64,000 nucleotides of DNA from Pseudomonas sp. Irchel s3b2 (GCF_900187445.1 NZ_FYEB01000001.1:1178001-1242000); one strand, 5' to 3'; counted from the stretch's first letter, positions 1-8,841 are shown. A program made the numbers and translations. Notes: generated from the letters alone by a model not told the origin.

Positions 1-830
1 TCGAAATACAGCTCGCCGACCCCGGTGATCGAGGTCCAGATCCCGGCGATATAGGCACTGCCGATCGCCAGCGACACCGAAACGTCCATGGTCAGGTGAC
101 GGGTGCGCAGATCGCGCATCGCGCCCTTGAAGAACGGCGCGCAGCTGTAAAACACGATCGGGGTGGTCAGAAACAGCGCGACCCAGCGCAGGATAGTGTG
201 CAGCTCGGGGCTGAGATCAATGTTGAATTCCGGCCACGTGGCCATGGTCGCCATCATCGCCTGGAACCACAGCAGTCCGGCGACCCCGAGTTGACGCAGG
301 GCCAGGCGGTTTTCGCTGGCCAGTTGTTCGCTGGCGCGGTCGGCCTGATACGGATGGGCGGCGTAACCGATGTGGCGCAATTCGCTGAGTACCTGGCTCA
401 ACGGCAATTGTGCGTCGGCCCAGCGCACATGCAGGCGATGGTTGGACAGGTTCAGGCGTGCTTCGGCCACCGCCGGCAAAGCCCGCAGGTGTTTCTCGAT
501 CAACCAGCCGCAGGCGGCGCAACTGATGCCTTCCATCAACAGAGTGGTTTCGGCGAGTTCGCCTTCGTGGCGGACAAAGGGTTGTTGCACATCGGCGCGG
601 TCGTAGAGCTCCAACTCGTCCACCAACTGTACCGGCAAGGCTTCGGGGTTGGCCGAAGCTTCGCTGCGATGCTGGTAATAGCTTTCCAACCCGCCGGCCA
701 CGATGGCCTCGGCCACCGCCTGGCAACCCGGGCAGCAGAACTCGCGGGTATCCCCGAGGACAGCGGCTGTGAAGCGGCTGCCGGCCGGGACGGGCAGGGC
801 GCAGTGGTAGCAGGGGGTTGGACTTGTCAT
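1..830 (-). CDS. ccoI: Cbb3 oxidase copper-transporting P-type ATPase CcoI/FixI (N-terminal part, cut by window edge)
   Basis: Copper-translocating P1B-type ATPase that supplies copper for assembly of cbb3 oxidase. Only the first ~276 residues lie in the window; the gene continues past base 1. The protein starts MTSPTPCYHC and has a cysteine-rich N-terminal metal-binding segment with CxxC-type pairs (CYHC, then FCCPGC). A heavy-metal-associated fold with GISCAACGW follows at roughly residues 98-106, then the first hydrophobic segments. The ATPase catalytic domain (DKTGT) is outside the window. The ATG at 830 is the first start in a clear frame. The gene sits downstream of ccoG and ccoH on the same strand, the usual ccoGHIS order. 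A REP-like palindrome fills the 135-base gap to ccoH. Family assignment is secure; the symbol follows from context. Confidence 0.93.
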   Translation of the reverse strand, partial: MTSPTPCYHCALPVPAGSRFTAAVLGDTREFCCPGCQAVAEAIVAGGLESYYQHRSEASANPEALPVQLVDELELYDRADVQQPFVRHEGELAETTLLMEGISCAACGWLIEKHLRALPAVAEARLNLSNHRLHVRWADAQLPLSQVLSELRHIGYAAHPYQADRASEQLASENRLALRQLGVAGLLWFQAMMATMATWPEFNIDLSPELHTILRWVALFLTTPIVFYSCAPFFKGAMRDLRTRHLTMDVSVSLAIGSAYIAGIWTSITGVGELYF

Positions 831-845
831 GGGGCGTGTTCCGAT

Positions 846-955
846 GATCGTTCCCACGCTCTGCGTGGGAATGCCTCCCCGGACGCTCCGCGTCCGCTTC
901 GGCTGGGACGCGGAGCGTCCCTGGCTGCGTTCCCACGCAGAGCGTGGGAACGATC
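846..955. repeat. Imperfect inverted repeat (GATCGTTCCCACGCTCTGCG type)
   Basis: The outer arms are near-perfect inverted copies: GATCGTTCCCACGC at 846 and its complement ending at 955. An inner GC-rich pair (ggacgctccgcgtcc / ggacgcggagcgtcc) lies between them. It fills the ccoI-ccoH gap. A second member of the same family lies at 49581-49692. It looks like an intergenic REP-type element of pseudomonads and may fold in mRNA. Confidence 0.8.
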
Positions 956-965
956 AGGATAAGGC

Positions 966-1505
966 TTATTTTTTCAGGTCTTCTGCACCCTGCAGCGGTT
1001 CATCGCCCAGCAGCAGATCCTTGTCGTGGCTGACCAGTTCTTCTTCGAACATGCGCCAAATCTTGTCATCCTGAACACCCAGCAATTCGATAAAGCGGCG
1101 ACCTTCAATCTTGTCGTTCAACTGGCCAATGTAGCGGCCCTGTTCGGTTTCGCTGCGGGCCAGGGTGATCTTGCGATCCTTCTCCGGCTGGGTCGGCGAA
1201 ATAAGGTTCAGCTCAAGGGTTTTCGGCTGGCTGTTGCCGCTCAGGCGCAGGTCGACTTCGCCGGTCACGTCATCCAGATGCACGCTGGCGCGCATCAGCA
1301 GGGTCTGGGCCAGCAGTTCGCGGTCCAGCGAACGGTTGATGCCTTTGCCGGCCTCGTAATAGTTGTCGTTGACCAGGTTGTCCGGATTGTTCACCGCGAT
1401 GGTCACCATCGACAGGGTCAAGGCCACCGAGCAGGCCAGGATGGCGATGATGATCCACGGCCAAAGATGCTTGTACCAGGGACTTGCGGCAGTTGCTGCG
1501 GGCAT
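966..1505 (-). CDS. ccoH: Cbb3 oxidase assembly protein CcoH/FixH
   Basis: FixH-family membrane-anchored protein of about 179 residues needed for stable assembly of cbb3 oxidase. It has one N-terminal membrane segment (about residues 12-35, WIIIAILACSVALTLSMVTI) followed by a periplasmic beta-rich domain, as in the family. An upstream in-frame TTG at 1520 exists, but the ATG at 1505 has a GAGAAG ribosome site six to eight bases before it and is preferred. The ccoG stop lies about 12 bases upstream, so translation is probably coupled. The gene lies between ccoG and ccoI on the minus strand and is likely cotranscribed with them. Confidence 0.92.
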   Translation of the reverse strand: MPAATAASPWYKHLWPWIIIAILACSVALTLSMVTIAVNNPDNLVNDNYYEAGKGINRSLDRELLAQTLLMRASVHLDDVTGEVDLRLSGNSQPKTLELNLISPTQPEKDRKITLARSETEQGRYIGQLNDKIEGRRFIELLGVQDDKIWRMFEEELVSHDKDLLLGDEPLQGAEDLKK

Positions 1506-1516
1506 GATGACTTCTC

Positions 1517-2932
1517 TCAACGAATTTGTGGGCCGATGAATCGGCTCTTGGCTTCAACGTGAACGCTGGCGTCATCGGCATCCTTGAGGATGAATTTCAC
1601 CTCGTTGGTGCTCGACGGCAGTTGTTCCGGTGCGCTGGACAGTTCGACCGGCTGGCTGAAAATCTCTCCGGCGGCGACCTTTATTTCGCGCTTGCCTTGC
1701 AGCTTGAGGTCCGGCAGGCCGGTGGCTTCCAGCACATAGGTATGGTCGCGCTGGTCCTTGTTCATGATCTTCAGGCTGTAGACGTTTTCGATCCGGCCTT
1801 CGGCGTTCTCACGGTACAACACGCGGTCTTTACTGACATCGAAACCGACCAGCGAGCGCATGAAGAATGCAGTCACCAGCAACGCGATCATCGCCAGCAA
1901 CACCAAGGCATAACCGATCAGACGCGGGCGCAGTTTATGGGTTTTTTGCCCAGAGAGGTTGTGCTCGGTGGTGTAGCTGATCAGGCCGCGCGGGTAATCC
2001 ATTTTGTCCATGATGTTGTCGCAGGCGTCGATGCACGCCGCGCAGCCGATGCATTCGATTTGCAGGCCGTCGCGGATGTCGATACCGGTGGGGCAGACCT
2101 GGACACACATGGTGCAGTCGATGCAATCGCCCAGGCCCTGAGCCTTGTAGTCGATGCCTTTCTTGCGCGGGCCACGGCTTTCGCCACGGCGCGGGTCGTA
2201 GGACACGATCAGCGTGTCCTTGTCGAACATCACGCTTTGGAAGCGTGCATACGGGCACATGTAAATGCACACCTGCTCGCGCAACCAACCGGCGTTGCCG
2301 TAGGTGGCGAGGGTGAAGAAACCGACCCAGAAATATGACCAGCCATCGGCTTGACCGGTGAAGAACTCGATCACCAATTCGCGAATCGGTGAGAAATAAC
2401 CGACAAAGGTCATGCCGGTCACGAAACCGATCAGCAGCCACATCGTGTGCTTGCTGAATTTGCGCAGGAATTTGTTGGTGCTCATCGACATCTTGTCGAG
2501 CTTGATGCGTTGGTTGCGGTCGCCTTCAGTGACCTTTTCGCACCACATGAAGATCCAGGTCCAGACGCTTTGCGGGCAGGTGTAGCCGCACCAGACCCGG
2601 CCGGCATACACGGTAATGAAGAACAGGCCGAACGCACTGATGATCAGAATCCCCGAGAGCAGGATGAAATCCTGGGGCCAGAAGGTGGCGCCAAAGATGA
2701 AGAATTTACGTTCCGGCAAGTTCCACCAGACGGCTTGATGACCACCCCAGTTCAGCCACACCGTGCCGAAATACAGCAGAAACAACCCGGCACCGCCGAT
2801 CATTCGCAGGTTACGGAACAGGCCGGTGAAAGCGCGGGTGTAGATTTTTTCTCGAGAGGCGTAGAGGTCGACGCTGTTGTTGGCGTTCTTGGCAGGTGGA
2901 GTGACGTCGTGTACCGGAATCTGATTGCTCAT
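1517..2932 (-). CDS. ccoG: Cytochrome c oxidase accessory protein CcoG/FixG (polyferredoxin-like)
   Basis: Membrane iron-sulfur protein of 471 residues in the FixG/RdxA family, which has been shown elsewhere to act as a cupric reductase in cbb3 assembly. Hydrophobic segments lie near residues 35-60, 85-110, 155-180 and 340-365. A CGYTCPQ motif follows the second segment. Two 4Fe-4S clusters are visible in the middle: CIDCTMCVQVCP and CIGCAACIDACD. The C-terminal ~110 residues form the FixG immunoglobulin-like domain. Full length and intact. In related Pseudomonas this gene directly follows ccoP1; here a toxin-antitoxin pair lies between them. Confidence 0.95.
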   Translation of the reverse strand: MSNQIPVHDVTPPAKNANNSVDLYASREKIYTRAFTGLFRNLRMIGGAGLFLLYFGTVWLNWGGHQAVWWNLPERKFFIFGATFWPQDFILLSGILIISAFGLFFITVYAGRVWCGYTCPQSVWTWIFMWCEKVTEGDRNQRIKLDKMSMSTNKFLRKFSKHTMWLLIGFVTGMTFVGYFSPIRELVIEFFTGQADGWSYFWVGFFTLATYGNAGWLREQVCIYMCPYARFQSVMFDKDTLIVSYDPRRGESRGPRKKGIDYKAQGLGDCIDCTMCVQVCPTGIDIRDGLQIECIGCAACIDACDNIMDKMDYPRGLISYTTEHNLSGQKTHKLRPRLIGYALVLLAMIALLVTAFFMRSLVGFDVSKDRVLYRENAEGRIENVYSLKIMNKDQRDHTYVLEATGLPDLKLQGKREIKVAAGEIFSQPVELSSAPEQLPSSTNEVKFILKDADDASVHVEAKSRFIGPQIR

Positions 2933-3067
2933 CGTTGCATCCCACGGCAGTGGAAAAATGCCCCGGTCAGTACGTGCCGACCGCGGTCAAAAAGAGGTGT
3001 TGCAGTGGCGCAATGATACGCCTGTAGCTCTAGTACAAGGGTGCGACCTTTGGTCGCGTTGGGGGAA

Positions 3068-3101
3068 ATCAATTGATAGTGTAATGACTTGAATCAATTG
3101 A
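3068..3101. repeat. Paired ATCAATTGA repeats upstream of ccoG
   Basis: The 9-mer ATCAATTGA occurs at 3068-3076 and again at 3093-3101, 25 bases apart. The first copy extends to the palindrome ATCAATTGAT. The pair lies in the 206-base gap between the ccoG start and the toxin stop. A short stem-loop (gcgacc/ggtcgc) lies just before it at about 3042-3056. The spacing of about 2.5 helical turns could suit a dimeric regulator, or the pair could be a scar of the insertion. I see no clear sigma-70 promoter. Confidence 0.35.
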
Positions 3102-3138
3102 CTTGTGGAGTATGGACCGTTTCGTCGGTGCGGCGAGT

Positions 3139-3549
3139 TCATTTGTCCCATGGATTGAGCAGGGCAACACCGCTGGATTGAAAGTCGCCGGTATTGCGGG
3201 TGACCACTGTGAGGCCATGAACCAATGCAGTCGCTGCGATCAGGGCGTCGCTTTCATTGGCACGGTCCGGCACATGCAAGCCGGCACAGCGAATCGCCAC
3301 GGCGGCGTCGATCGGCAGGATTCTGGCGTCGAAAGCCGGTATAACGTGGCGCTTCAGCCAGGTGCGCAATACCTTCCCCTGAACGGGGTCACGACGCTCC
3401 ATTCGAAGAACCCCTGTCTCCAGTTCCTTCAAAGTAATGGCCGAAATAAACAGGCGTGGTGCGATGACACTTTTGGCCCAGGCGACGACGTTCGCGTCAG
3501 CCTGAGGTTTACGCAGTTCAGAAATCACGTTGGTGTCGAGTAGAAACAT
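3139..3549 (-). CDS. PIN-domain toxin, VapC/FitB type
   Basis: Predicted Mg-dependent RNase toxin of 136 residues. It has all the acidic PIN-domain positions: Asp5 in FLLDTNVISE, Glu42/Glu44 in KELETG, Asp101 in ESDALIAATA and Asp122 in TRNTGDF. It starts with ATG at 3549, overlapping the antitoxin stop in a TGATG arrangement, so the two are translationally coupled. Both genes lie between ccoG and ccoP1. No transposase or integrase remnant is visible beside them. The family is clear; the cellular RNA target cannot be told from sequence. Confidence 0.93.
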   Translation of the reverse strand: MFLLDTNVISELRKPQADANVVAWAKSVIAPRLFISAITLKELETGVLRMERRDPVQGKVLRTWLKRHVIPAFDARILPIDAAVAIRCAGLHVPDRANESDALIAATALVHGLTVVTRNTGDFQSSGVALLNPWDK

Positions 3550-3803
3550 CAGGACAGATCCACGGGTCGATGAGTGATGACGGTACGCTCGGTTTCGAAT
3601 TCGATGTCTGCCGCTTCGGGCATCACCAATAGGTCGACGATGTTGGCGTTTATGCCAGTCAGTTTTTGGTACTCCTCAATGCTTAGCAGTACGTGAGCAG
3701 GCTTGCCACGATCGGTGATGATAACCGGCCCATGACGCGTGGCTTTTTTGGCACTACTTGTGTCCTGGTTGAATTCACGACTGGAAATGGTGGTGATGGC
3801 CAT
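3549..3803 (-). CDS. Phd/YefM-family antitoxin
   Basis: Antitoxin of 84 residues. The N-terminal ~55 residues carry the Phd/YefM DNA-binding fold: TTISSREFNQD, then a PVIITDRGKPAHVLLS strand and the helix EEYQKL. The acidic tail is typical of toxin-binding segments. A strong ribosome site (GGAGG) lies about 10 bases before the ATG. The stop overlaps the toxin start by one base. Pairing of a Phd/YefM-type antitoxin with a VapC toxin is a known combination. A near-perfect 16-base palindrome upstream suggests autoregulation. Confidence 0.92.
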   Translation of the reverse strand: MAITTISSREFNQDTSSAKKATRHGPVIITDRGKPAHVLLSIEEYQKLTGINANIVDLLVMPEAADIEFETERTVITHRPVDLS

Positions 3804-3830
3804 CGTGGCTGACCCTCCTGAAAGTGCTTT

Positions 3831-3846
3831 GTAGAAACGTTACTAC
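3831..3846. promoter_or_regulatory. Probable autoregulatory operator of the toxin-antitoxin operon
   Basis: The sequence GTAGAAACGTTACTAC is a near-perfect palindrome (14 of 16 positions symmetric) located 28 bases before the antitoxin ATG. It overlaps the putative -10 box. Antitoxins of this family bind such palindromes over their own promoter. The assignment is an inference from position and symmetry. Confidence 0.6.
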
Positions 3847-3865
3847 TTGGTGGTTCGTATCGCAA
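3837..3865 (-). promoter_or_regulatory. Candidate sigma-70 promoter for the toxin-antitoxin pair
   Basis: On the minus strand a TTGCGA (3865-3860) is separated by 17 bases from TAACGT (3842-3837). The -10 box lies inside the 16-base palindrome, so repressor binding would block polymerase. Both boxes are imperfect, but spacing and context fit. Confidence 0.45.
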
Positions 3866-3928
3866 CTTCATAAGGTGGCGGGTCGCTACCACTGGTCGGT
3901 AGGGGCCGGACATGATTGTGTGAAAACA

Positions 3929-3968
3929 AAACGGCCCCGCCAATTCTCATTGGCGGGGCCGTTTTTTG
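3929..3968. terminator. Bidirectional rho-independent terminator after ccoP1
   Basis: Perfect GC-rich stem ACGGCCCCGCCAAT / ATTGGCGGGGCCGT with a four-base loop (3931-3962). T-runs flank it on both strands (GTTTTT on plus, TTTTGTTTT on minus). It ends the ccoN1O1Q1P1 transcript, whose stop is at 3987, and insulates it from the toxin-antitoxin unit. Confidence 0.85.
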
Positions 3969-3986
3969 TCGCATCAGGCGTTTGCC

Positions 3987-4970
3987 TTACTGGGCGTTAG
4001 CGTCCGCTGCCTTCTCGCCATGAGACAGGCTATAGACGTAAGCGGCCAGCAGGTGAACCTTGTCGTTGCCTTGCAGCTGTTCTTGCGCAGGCATCTGGCC
4101 CTGACGGCCGTAACGGATGGTCTGCTGCAGTTGAGCGAAGCTCGAACCGTAGATGAACGCCGCCGGGTGAGTCAGGTCAGGAGCACCCATGGCTGGGGTG
4201 CCTTTGCCGGCAGGACCATGGCATGCCACGCAGTTGGCGGCGAACAGTTTCTGGCCGGCAACCGGGTCAGCCTTGGCGCCTTCCGGCAGCTTGCGGCCAT
4301 CGAGGTTGGTCACCACGAACGCGGCAACGTCCGCAACGCCTTGTTCGCCGATCACTTCAGCCCAGGCCGGCATCACGGCATGACGACCGCCCATGATGGT
4401 GGTCTTGATGGTTTCTGCCTCGCCACCCCAGCGCCAGTCGGCGTCGGTCAGGTTAGGGAAGCCGTAGGCGCCTTTGGCGTCGGAACCGTGGCAGACCGAG
4501 CAGTTGGAGGCGAACAGGCGGCCACCCATCTTCAGGGCTTGCGGGTCTTTTGCGACTTCTTCGATCGGCATGGAAGCGAACTTGGCGAAGATCGGGCCGA
4601 ACCTGGTATCCGACCTGAGCATTTCCTTTTCCCACTCGTGAACGCCGGTCCAGCCGGTCTGGCCGTTGGCGAACGCGGTCTGCTTCTCGTTATCGAGGTA
4701 GTTGTAACCCGGCAACAGGCCTTTCCAGTTACCCAGGCCTGGGTACAGCACCAGATAGCCGAGGGCGAAGATGATGGTGCCCACGAACAGCATGAACCAC
4801 CATTTCGGCAGGGGGTTGTCGTACTCCTCGATCCCGTCGAAGGAGTGGCCAACCGTCTCTTCGGTGGCTTCGCTGCGCTGGCCCTTGCGGGTGGACAGCA
4901 ACAGCCAGGTCAGGGCGAAGATGGTGCCGAGACTGAGGACTGTGACGTACAGACTCCAGAACGTAGTCAT
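3987..4970 (-). CDS. ccoP1: Cytochrome c oxidase cbb3-type subunit III (diheme) CcoP1
   Basis: Membrane-anchored diheme cytochrome c of 327 residues that passes electrons from soluble cytochrome c to CcoO/CcoN. The N-terminus has membrane segments at about 5-27 and 57-77. Two c-heme sites are visible, CSVCH and CVACH, each followed by a Met-containing ligand region. Compared with the paralogue at 7691-8644 it has an extra stretch just after the second membrane segment ([16 protein letters not shown] region). It overlaps ccoQ1 by four bases (ATGA). Intact. Confidence 0.96.
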   Translation of the reverse strand: MTTFWSLYVTVLSLGTIFALTWLLLSTRKGQRSEATEETVGHSFDGIEEYDNPLPKWWFMLFVGTIIFALGYLVLYPGLGNWKGLLPGYNYLDNEKQTAFANGQTGWTGVHEWEKEMLRSDTRFGPIFAKFASMPIEEVAKDPQALKMGGRLFASNCSVCHGSDAKGAYGFPNLTDADWRWGGEAETIKTTIMGGRHAVMPAWAEVIGEQGVADVAAFVVTNLDGRKLPEGAKADPVAGQKLFAANCVACHGPAGKGTPAMGAPDLTHPAAFIYGSSFAQLQQTIRYGRQGQMPAQEQLQGNDKVHLLAAYVYSLSHGEKAADANAQ

Positions 4971-5152
4971 TCTTTGTTACTCCTAGAAGCTTGCTCGACG
5001 TGCTTGATGGCTTCGGGATCATCCGCAAAAGGCAGCAAGGTCGCGTCTTCAAACTCCGACTTGCGCTTGGGGCTGAACACCCACAGCGCCAGACCGATGA
5101 AGGCCACCATCACAACAACGGTGCCCAGGCCACGAATCATCCCGATATCCAT
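4967..5152 (-). CDS. ccoQ1: Cbb3 oxidase subunit IV CcoQ1
   Basis: Small 61-residue membrane protein that stabilises cbb3 oxidase. It starts [14 protein letters not shown], has one transmembrane helix (about residues 8-27) and then a basic SPKRK segment, as in CcoQ/FixQ. It lies between ccoO1 and ccoP1 with a 5-base gap upstream and a 4-base overlap downstream. Confidence 0.93.
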   Translation of the reverse strand: MDIGMIRGLGTVVVMVAFIGLALWVFSPKRKSEFEDATLLPFADDPEAIKHVEQASRSNKE

Positions 5153-5157
5153 CTAAA

Positions 5158-5766
5158 TCACCGTTTGCTTTTGATGATGGTGCCCAGGCCTTGCAGATAG
5201 GCCACCAGCGCGTCCATTTCGGTTTTGCCCTTCACGGCATCCTTGGCGCCGGCGATGTCTTCGTCGGTGTAAGGGACGCCGAGCGTGCGCAAGACTTCCA
5301 TTTTCTTGGCGGTGTCTTTGCCGTCGAGCTTGTTTTCCACGAGGAACGGGTAGGCCGGCATTTTCGACTCAGGCACCACGTTGCGCGGGTTGTACAAGTG
5401 CGCACGCTGCCAGTCATCGGAGTAACGACCGCCAACACGGGCCAGATCCGGGCCGGTACGTTTGGAACCCCACAGGAACGGGTGATCCCAAACGCTTTCA
5501 CCGGCGACCGAGTAGTGGCCGTAACGTTCGGTTTCAGCACGGAACGGGCGGATCATCTGCGAGTGGCAGCCGACACAACCGTTGGCGATGTACACGTCGC
5601 GGCCTTCCAGCTCAAGGGCGGTGCGAGGCTTCATGCCCTCGACCGGCTTGTTGGTGACGTCCTGGAAAAACAGCGGAACGATTTGAGTCAGGCCGCCGAT
5701 GCTGACGGCGATAACCATGAAGAAGGCCAGCAGGCCAATATTCTTCTCGACTGCTTCATGCTTCAT
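5158..5766 (-). CDS. ccoO1: Cytochrome c oxidase cbb3-type subunit II (monoheme) CcoO1
   Basis: Monoheme cytochrome c subunit of 202 residues. A single N-terminal membrane anchor (about residues 9-32) precedes the periplasmic domain with the heme motif CVGCHSQ near residue 65. A methionine ligand region (PESKMPAYP) follows. The start overlaps the ccoN1 stop by one base. It transfers electrons from CcoP to the CcoN active site. Confidence 0.96.
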   Translation of the reverse strand: MKHEAVEKNIGLLAFFMVIAVSIGGLTQIVPLFFQDVTNKPVEGMKPRTALELEGRDVYIANGCVGCHSQMIRPFRAETERYGHYSVAGESVWDHPFLWGSKRTGPDLARVGGRYSDDWQRAHLYNPRNVVPESKMPAYPFLVENKLDGKDTAKKMEVLRTLGVPYTDEDIAGAKDAVKGKTEMDALVAYLQGLGTIIKSKR

Positions 5767-7208
5767 CAGTGAGCTCCAACTACAGCAATCTGTTCAGCAG
5801 CTTTGGCTTCAGCCGGGTTCGAGGCACGTACGGTACGCCATACGTTGTAGGCCATGAACAGCATGCCGCTGGCGAAGAACGCACCGCCCAGGGCGCGAAC
5901 GATGAAACCAGGATGGCTGGCTTGCAGCGCTTCAACGAACGAGTAGGTGAGGGTGCCGTCGTCGTTGATTGCACGCCACATCAGACCCTGGGTGATGCCG
6001 TTGACCCACATCGAGGCGATGTACAGAACGGTACCGATGGTCGCGAGCCAGAAGTGCGTGTTGATCAGGCCGATGCTGTGCATCTGCACACGACCGAACA
6101 GTTTCGGGATCATGTGGTAGATCGCGCCGATCGAGATCATGGCAACCCAACCCAAGGCACCGGCGTGTACGTGGCCGATGGTCCAGTCGGTGTAGTGCGA
6201 CAGCGAGTTGACGGTCTTGATGGCCATCATCGGGCCTTCGAAAGTCGACATGCCGTAGAACGCCAGCGATACCACAAGGAAACGCAGGATCGGGTCGGTG
6301 CGCAGTTTATGCCAGGCGCCCGACAGGGTCATCATGCCGTTGATCATGCCGCCCCAGCTTGGTGCCAGCAGGATGATCGACATCGCCATGCCCAGGGACT
6401 GAGCCCAGTCCGGCAGTGCGGTGTAGTGCAGGTGGTGCGGACCGGCCCAGATGTACAGGGTGATCAACGCCCAGAAGTGCACGATCGACAGACGATAGGA
6501 GTAGATCGGACGCTCGGCCTGCTTGGGAACGAAGTAGTACATCATCCCCAGGAAGCCGGTGGTCAGGAAGAAACCTACCGCGTTGTGGCCGTACCACCAC
6601 TGGATCATCGCGTCGGTCGCGCCGGAGTAGGCGGAGTACGACTTGAACAGGCTGACCGGCAGCGACATGTGGTTGACGATATGGAGCATCGCGGTCACGA
6701 CGATGAAGGCACCGTAGAACCAGTTACCGACATAGATGTGTTTGGTCTTGCGCTTGACGATGGTGCCGAAGAACACCAGACCGTAGGTGACCCAGACAAT
6801 GGCCAGCAGAATAGCCAGGGGCCATTCCAGTTCCGCGTATTCCTTGGTGGTGGTGAAACCCATTGGCAAGGTAATGATCGCGCCGACGATCACCGCTTGC
6901 CATCCCCAGAAGGTGAAGGCCGCGAGGCTGTCGGAAATCAGTCGCGTTTGGCAGGTTCGCTGCACGACGTAATAGGAAGTGGCAAACAGAGCACAACCAC
7001 CGAAGGCGAAAATCACCAGGTTGGTGTGCAGCGGGCGCAGGCGTCCAAAGCTCGTCCATGCCAGACCGAAGTTCAACTCCGGCCAGACCAGTTGCGAGGC
7101 GATGAAGACACCGAGCCCCATGCCAAGGATCCCCCAGACCACCGTCATGATGGCGAACTGGCGGACTACCTTATAGTTATAAGCAGTCGGACTGATTGCT
7201 GTGCTCAT
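5766..7208 (-). CDS. ccoN1: Cytochrome c oxidase cbb3-type subunit I CcoN1
   Basis: Catalytic heme-copper subunit of about 480 residues with some twelve hydrophobic segments. The histidine-rich motifs expected for heme b, heme b3 and CuB ligation are visible: [25 protein letters not shown] and [12 protein letters not shown]. The frame extends upstream to 7286, but the ATG at 7208 ([13 protein letters not shown]) matches the paralogue and the family length. First gene of the ccoN1O1Q1P1 operon. A degenerate Anr-like box lies about 90 bases upstream. Confidence 0.96.
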   Translation of the reverse strand: MSTAISPTAYNYKVVRQFAIMTVVWGILGMGLGVFIASQLVWPELNFGLAWTSFGRLRPLHTNLVIFAFGGCALFATSYYVVQRTCQTRLISDSLAAFTFWGWQAVIVGAIITLPMGFTTTKEYAELEWPLAILLAIVWVTYGLVFFGTIVKRKTKHIYVGNWFYGAFIVVTAMLHIVNHMSLPVSLFKSYSAYSGATDAMIQWWYGHNAVGFFLTTGFLGMMYYFVPKQAERPIYSYRLSIVHFWALITLYIWAGPHHLHYTALPDWAQSLGMAMSIILLAPSWGGMINGMMTLSGAWHKLRTDPILRFLVVSLAFYGMSTFEGPMMAIKTVNSLSHYTDWTIGHVHAGALGWVAMISIGAIYHMIPKLFGRVQMHSIGLINTHFWLATIGTVLYIASMWVNGITQGLMWRAINDDGTLTYSFVEALQASHPGFIVRALGGAFFASGMLFMAYNVWRTVRASNPAEAKAAEQIAVVGAH

Positions 7209-7292
7209 TCTAAGGTTCCACGGTTTGGGTGTTTTATTAGGATAAAAATCGGTCGCAAGTATGGAGAAAGCAGGGGGGCATTGCAACGCGCC

Positions 7293-7306
7293 ATGACCTG
7301 GGTCAA
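7293..7306 (-). promoter_or_regulatory. Degenerate Anr/FNR-like box upstream of ccoN1
   Basis: Reads TTGACCCAGGTCAT on the minus strand, against the consensus TTGAT-N4-ATCAA. One half-site is nearly complete and the other weak. It lies about 90 bases before the ccoN1 ATG. A possible CATACT -10 box lies about 39 bases downstream of its centre, which is not ideal for class II activation. Confidence 0.35.
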
Positions 7307-7648
7307 TGCTTTCAAAAGCTGATTCTGCGGCCTTTCCATGCGCCGCGTAAGGACAAAATTGCCCTCGGACAAAATGCCGCAGCGGATGAAAAAGGCGAGG
7401 GGGTCAGGTCGGATGTAACGGGGTGTGTTCAAACACAACGATCGGGTAATAGATGGCAATGGCCACGACAGCCGGTATCTACCAGCCTTTGCGGCCTGTC
7501 ATCGAGCACGTTCGTCAAACACATAGGGTTGGATCGACCTGGAACCGGTGCTGGCCAGTCCGCATCGCAAGGAAGCTTAGACCTGAATCCGGTGAACCGA
7601 AAGGAAGACCAGGGGAGGGTGCGACAATGCGTCGCAAAGGGGCAGGGA

Positions 7649-7676
7649 ACTGCCGCATCCGGGTGAATGCGGCAGT
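7649..7676. terminator. Stem-loop just after ccoP2
   Basis: A ten-base perfect stem (ACTGCCGCAT / ATGCGGCAGT) with an eight-base loop, 15 bases past the ccoP2 stop. No T-run follows on the minus strand, so it may act as an mRNA-stabilising or attenuating hairpin rather than a full terminator. Confidence 0.45.
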
Positions 7677-7690
7677 GGAGCGGACGAGAT

Positions 7691-8644
7691 TTATTCGCTT
7701 TTGCCTTCAGCCTGTAAACGCTCGGTGCTCAGGCCTTGAGACAGGCTGTACACGTAAGCGGCCAGCAATTGCACCTTGTCGTTGCCGAGCAGTTCATTCT
7801 GCGCCGGCATATGGCCCTGGCGGCCATGACGAATGGTTTGTTGCAGTTGCGCCAGGCTTGTACCGTAGATAAATCCGGCCGGTTGCGTCAGATTCGGCGC
7901 TCCCATGGCTTCAGTGCCTTGGCCGTTTGCCCCATGACAGGCTACGCAGGTGGTGCTGAACGCTTGCTGTCCAGCGCTCAGGTCGGCTGTGCTGTCGGCA
8001 GGCAAGGGCAGGCCGGCCAGTTCATGACGCACATAGGCGGCGACGTTCTTCACGCCGGCGTCGCCGAGGATTTCACCCCAGGCCGGCATTGCGGCCATGC
8101 GACCGCCCATGATGGTCGTTTTGATCATTTCGGCATCGCCGCCCCAGCGCCAGTTGCTGTCGGCCAGGTTAGGGAAGCCGAACGCGCCCTTGGCATCCGA
8201 GCCGTGGCACACCGAGCAATTGGATGCAAACAGGCGGCCGCCCATTTTCAGTGCTAGCGGGTCCTTGGCTACTTCTTCGATGGGCATGGCAGCAAATTTG
8301 GCGAAGATCGGCCCGAACTTCGCGTCAGCCTTGTTCATCTCCTTTTCCCATTCGTGGACACCGGTCCAGCCGTTCTCGTAACCGGGCAGGATGCCTTTCC
8401 AGTTGCCCAGGCCCGGGTAAAGCACGAGATAACCCACGGCAAATACCAACGTTGCGGCGAACAGCAGGAACCACCATTGCGGCAGCGGGTTGTCGTATTC
8501 CTCGATGCCGTCGAAGCTGTGACCCATGGTCTGGTCGGTGCTGCCCTTGGTTTCCCCTCGGCGCGTACCGATCAGCAGCCAGGTCAGGCCGATCAGGCTG
8601 CCGATGGTCAGTACGCAGATCCACGTACTCCAGAAGGTGGTCAT
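7691..8644 (-). CDS. ccoP2: Cytochrome c oxidase cbb3-type subunit III (diheme) CcoP2
   Basis: Second diheme CcoP paralogue, 317 residues, closely similar to CcoP1. It has N-terminal membrane segments at about 5-27 and 55-75. The heme-binding motifs are CSVCH and CVACH. The linker after the second membrane segment is shorter than in CcoP1 (GYENGWTG against a longer insert), and the inter-heme region is more divergent. It overlaps ccoQ2 by four bases. Last gene of the upstream cco operon. Confidence 0.96.
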   Translation of the reverse strand: MTTFWSTWICVLTIGSLIGLTWLLIGTRRGETKGSTDQTMGHSFDGIEEYDNPLPQWWFLLFAATLVFAVGYLVLYPGLGNWKGILPGYENGWTGVHEWEKEMNKADAKFGPIFAKFAAMPIEEVAKDPLALKMGGRLFASNCSVCHGSDAKGAFGFPNLADSNWRWGGDAEMIKTTIMGGRMAAMPAWGEILGDAGVKNVAAYVRHELAGLPLPADSTADLSAGQQAFSTTCVACHGANGQGTEAMGAPNLTQPAGFIYGTSLAQLQQTIRHGRQGHMPAQNELLGNDKVQLLAAYVYSLSQGLSTERLQAEGKSE

Positions 8645-8838
8645 GGCCGGGTACTCCTTGTTGCAGATTCTTGGGTAGTGTCGGGTTGTGGCTCATCGGC
8701 GAACGGCAGCAGACGCGCTTCGGCAAATTCCGGGCTGCGCTTGCCGTTGAACACCCACAGCGTCAGGCCGACGAAGGCCACGAACACCACGACCGTGCCC
8801 AGGCCGCGGATCATTCCTGTGCTCAATTCAAAGAACAT
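8641..8838 (-). CDS. ccoQ2: Cbb3 oxidase subunit IV CcoQ2
   Basis: Small 65-residue single-helix protein ([18 protein letters not shown]) with a transmembrane segment at about 12-31 and a basic NGKRS stretch after it. It is similar to CcoQ1 apart from a longer N-terminus. An internal Met (GMIRGLG) would give a length nearer CcoQ1. It lies 3 bases after ccoO2 and overlaps ccoP2. Confidence 0.9.
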   Translation of the reverse strand: MFFELSTGMIRGLGTVVVFVAFVGLTLWVFNGKRSPEFAEARLLPFADEPQPDTTQESATRSTRP

Positions 8839-8841
8839 GAC

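Larger units (their letters stand above)
7209..7690. other. Gap between ccoN1 and ccoP2 (about 480 bases)
   Basis: I find no convincing gene here. The ccoN1-proximal part holds the leader and an Anr-like site. The ccoP2-proximal end holds a stem-loop (ACTGCCGCAT / ATGCGGCAGT). The central 7320-7640 part shows no coding signature I trust. Confidence 0.6.

Noticed and set aside
5769..7322. A 517-codon open frame on the plus strand opposite ccoN1
   Set aside because: It is the GC-rich antisense shadow of ccoN1, with low-complexity His/Gln/Gly-rich translation and no ribosome site.
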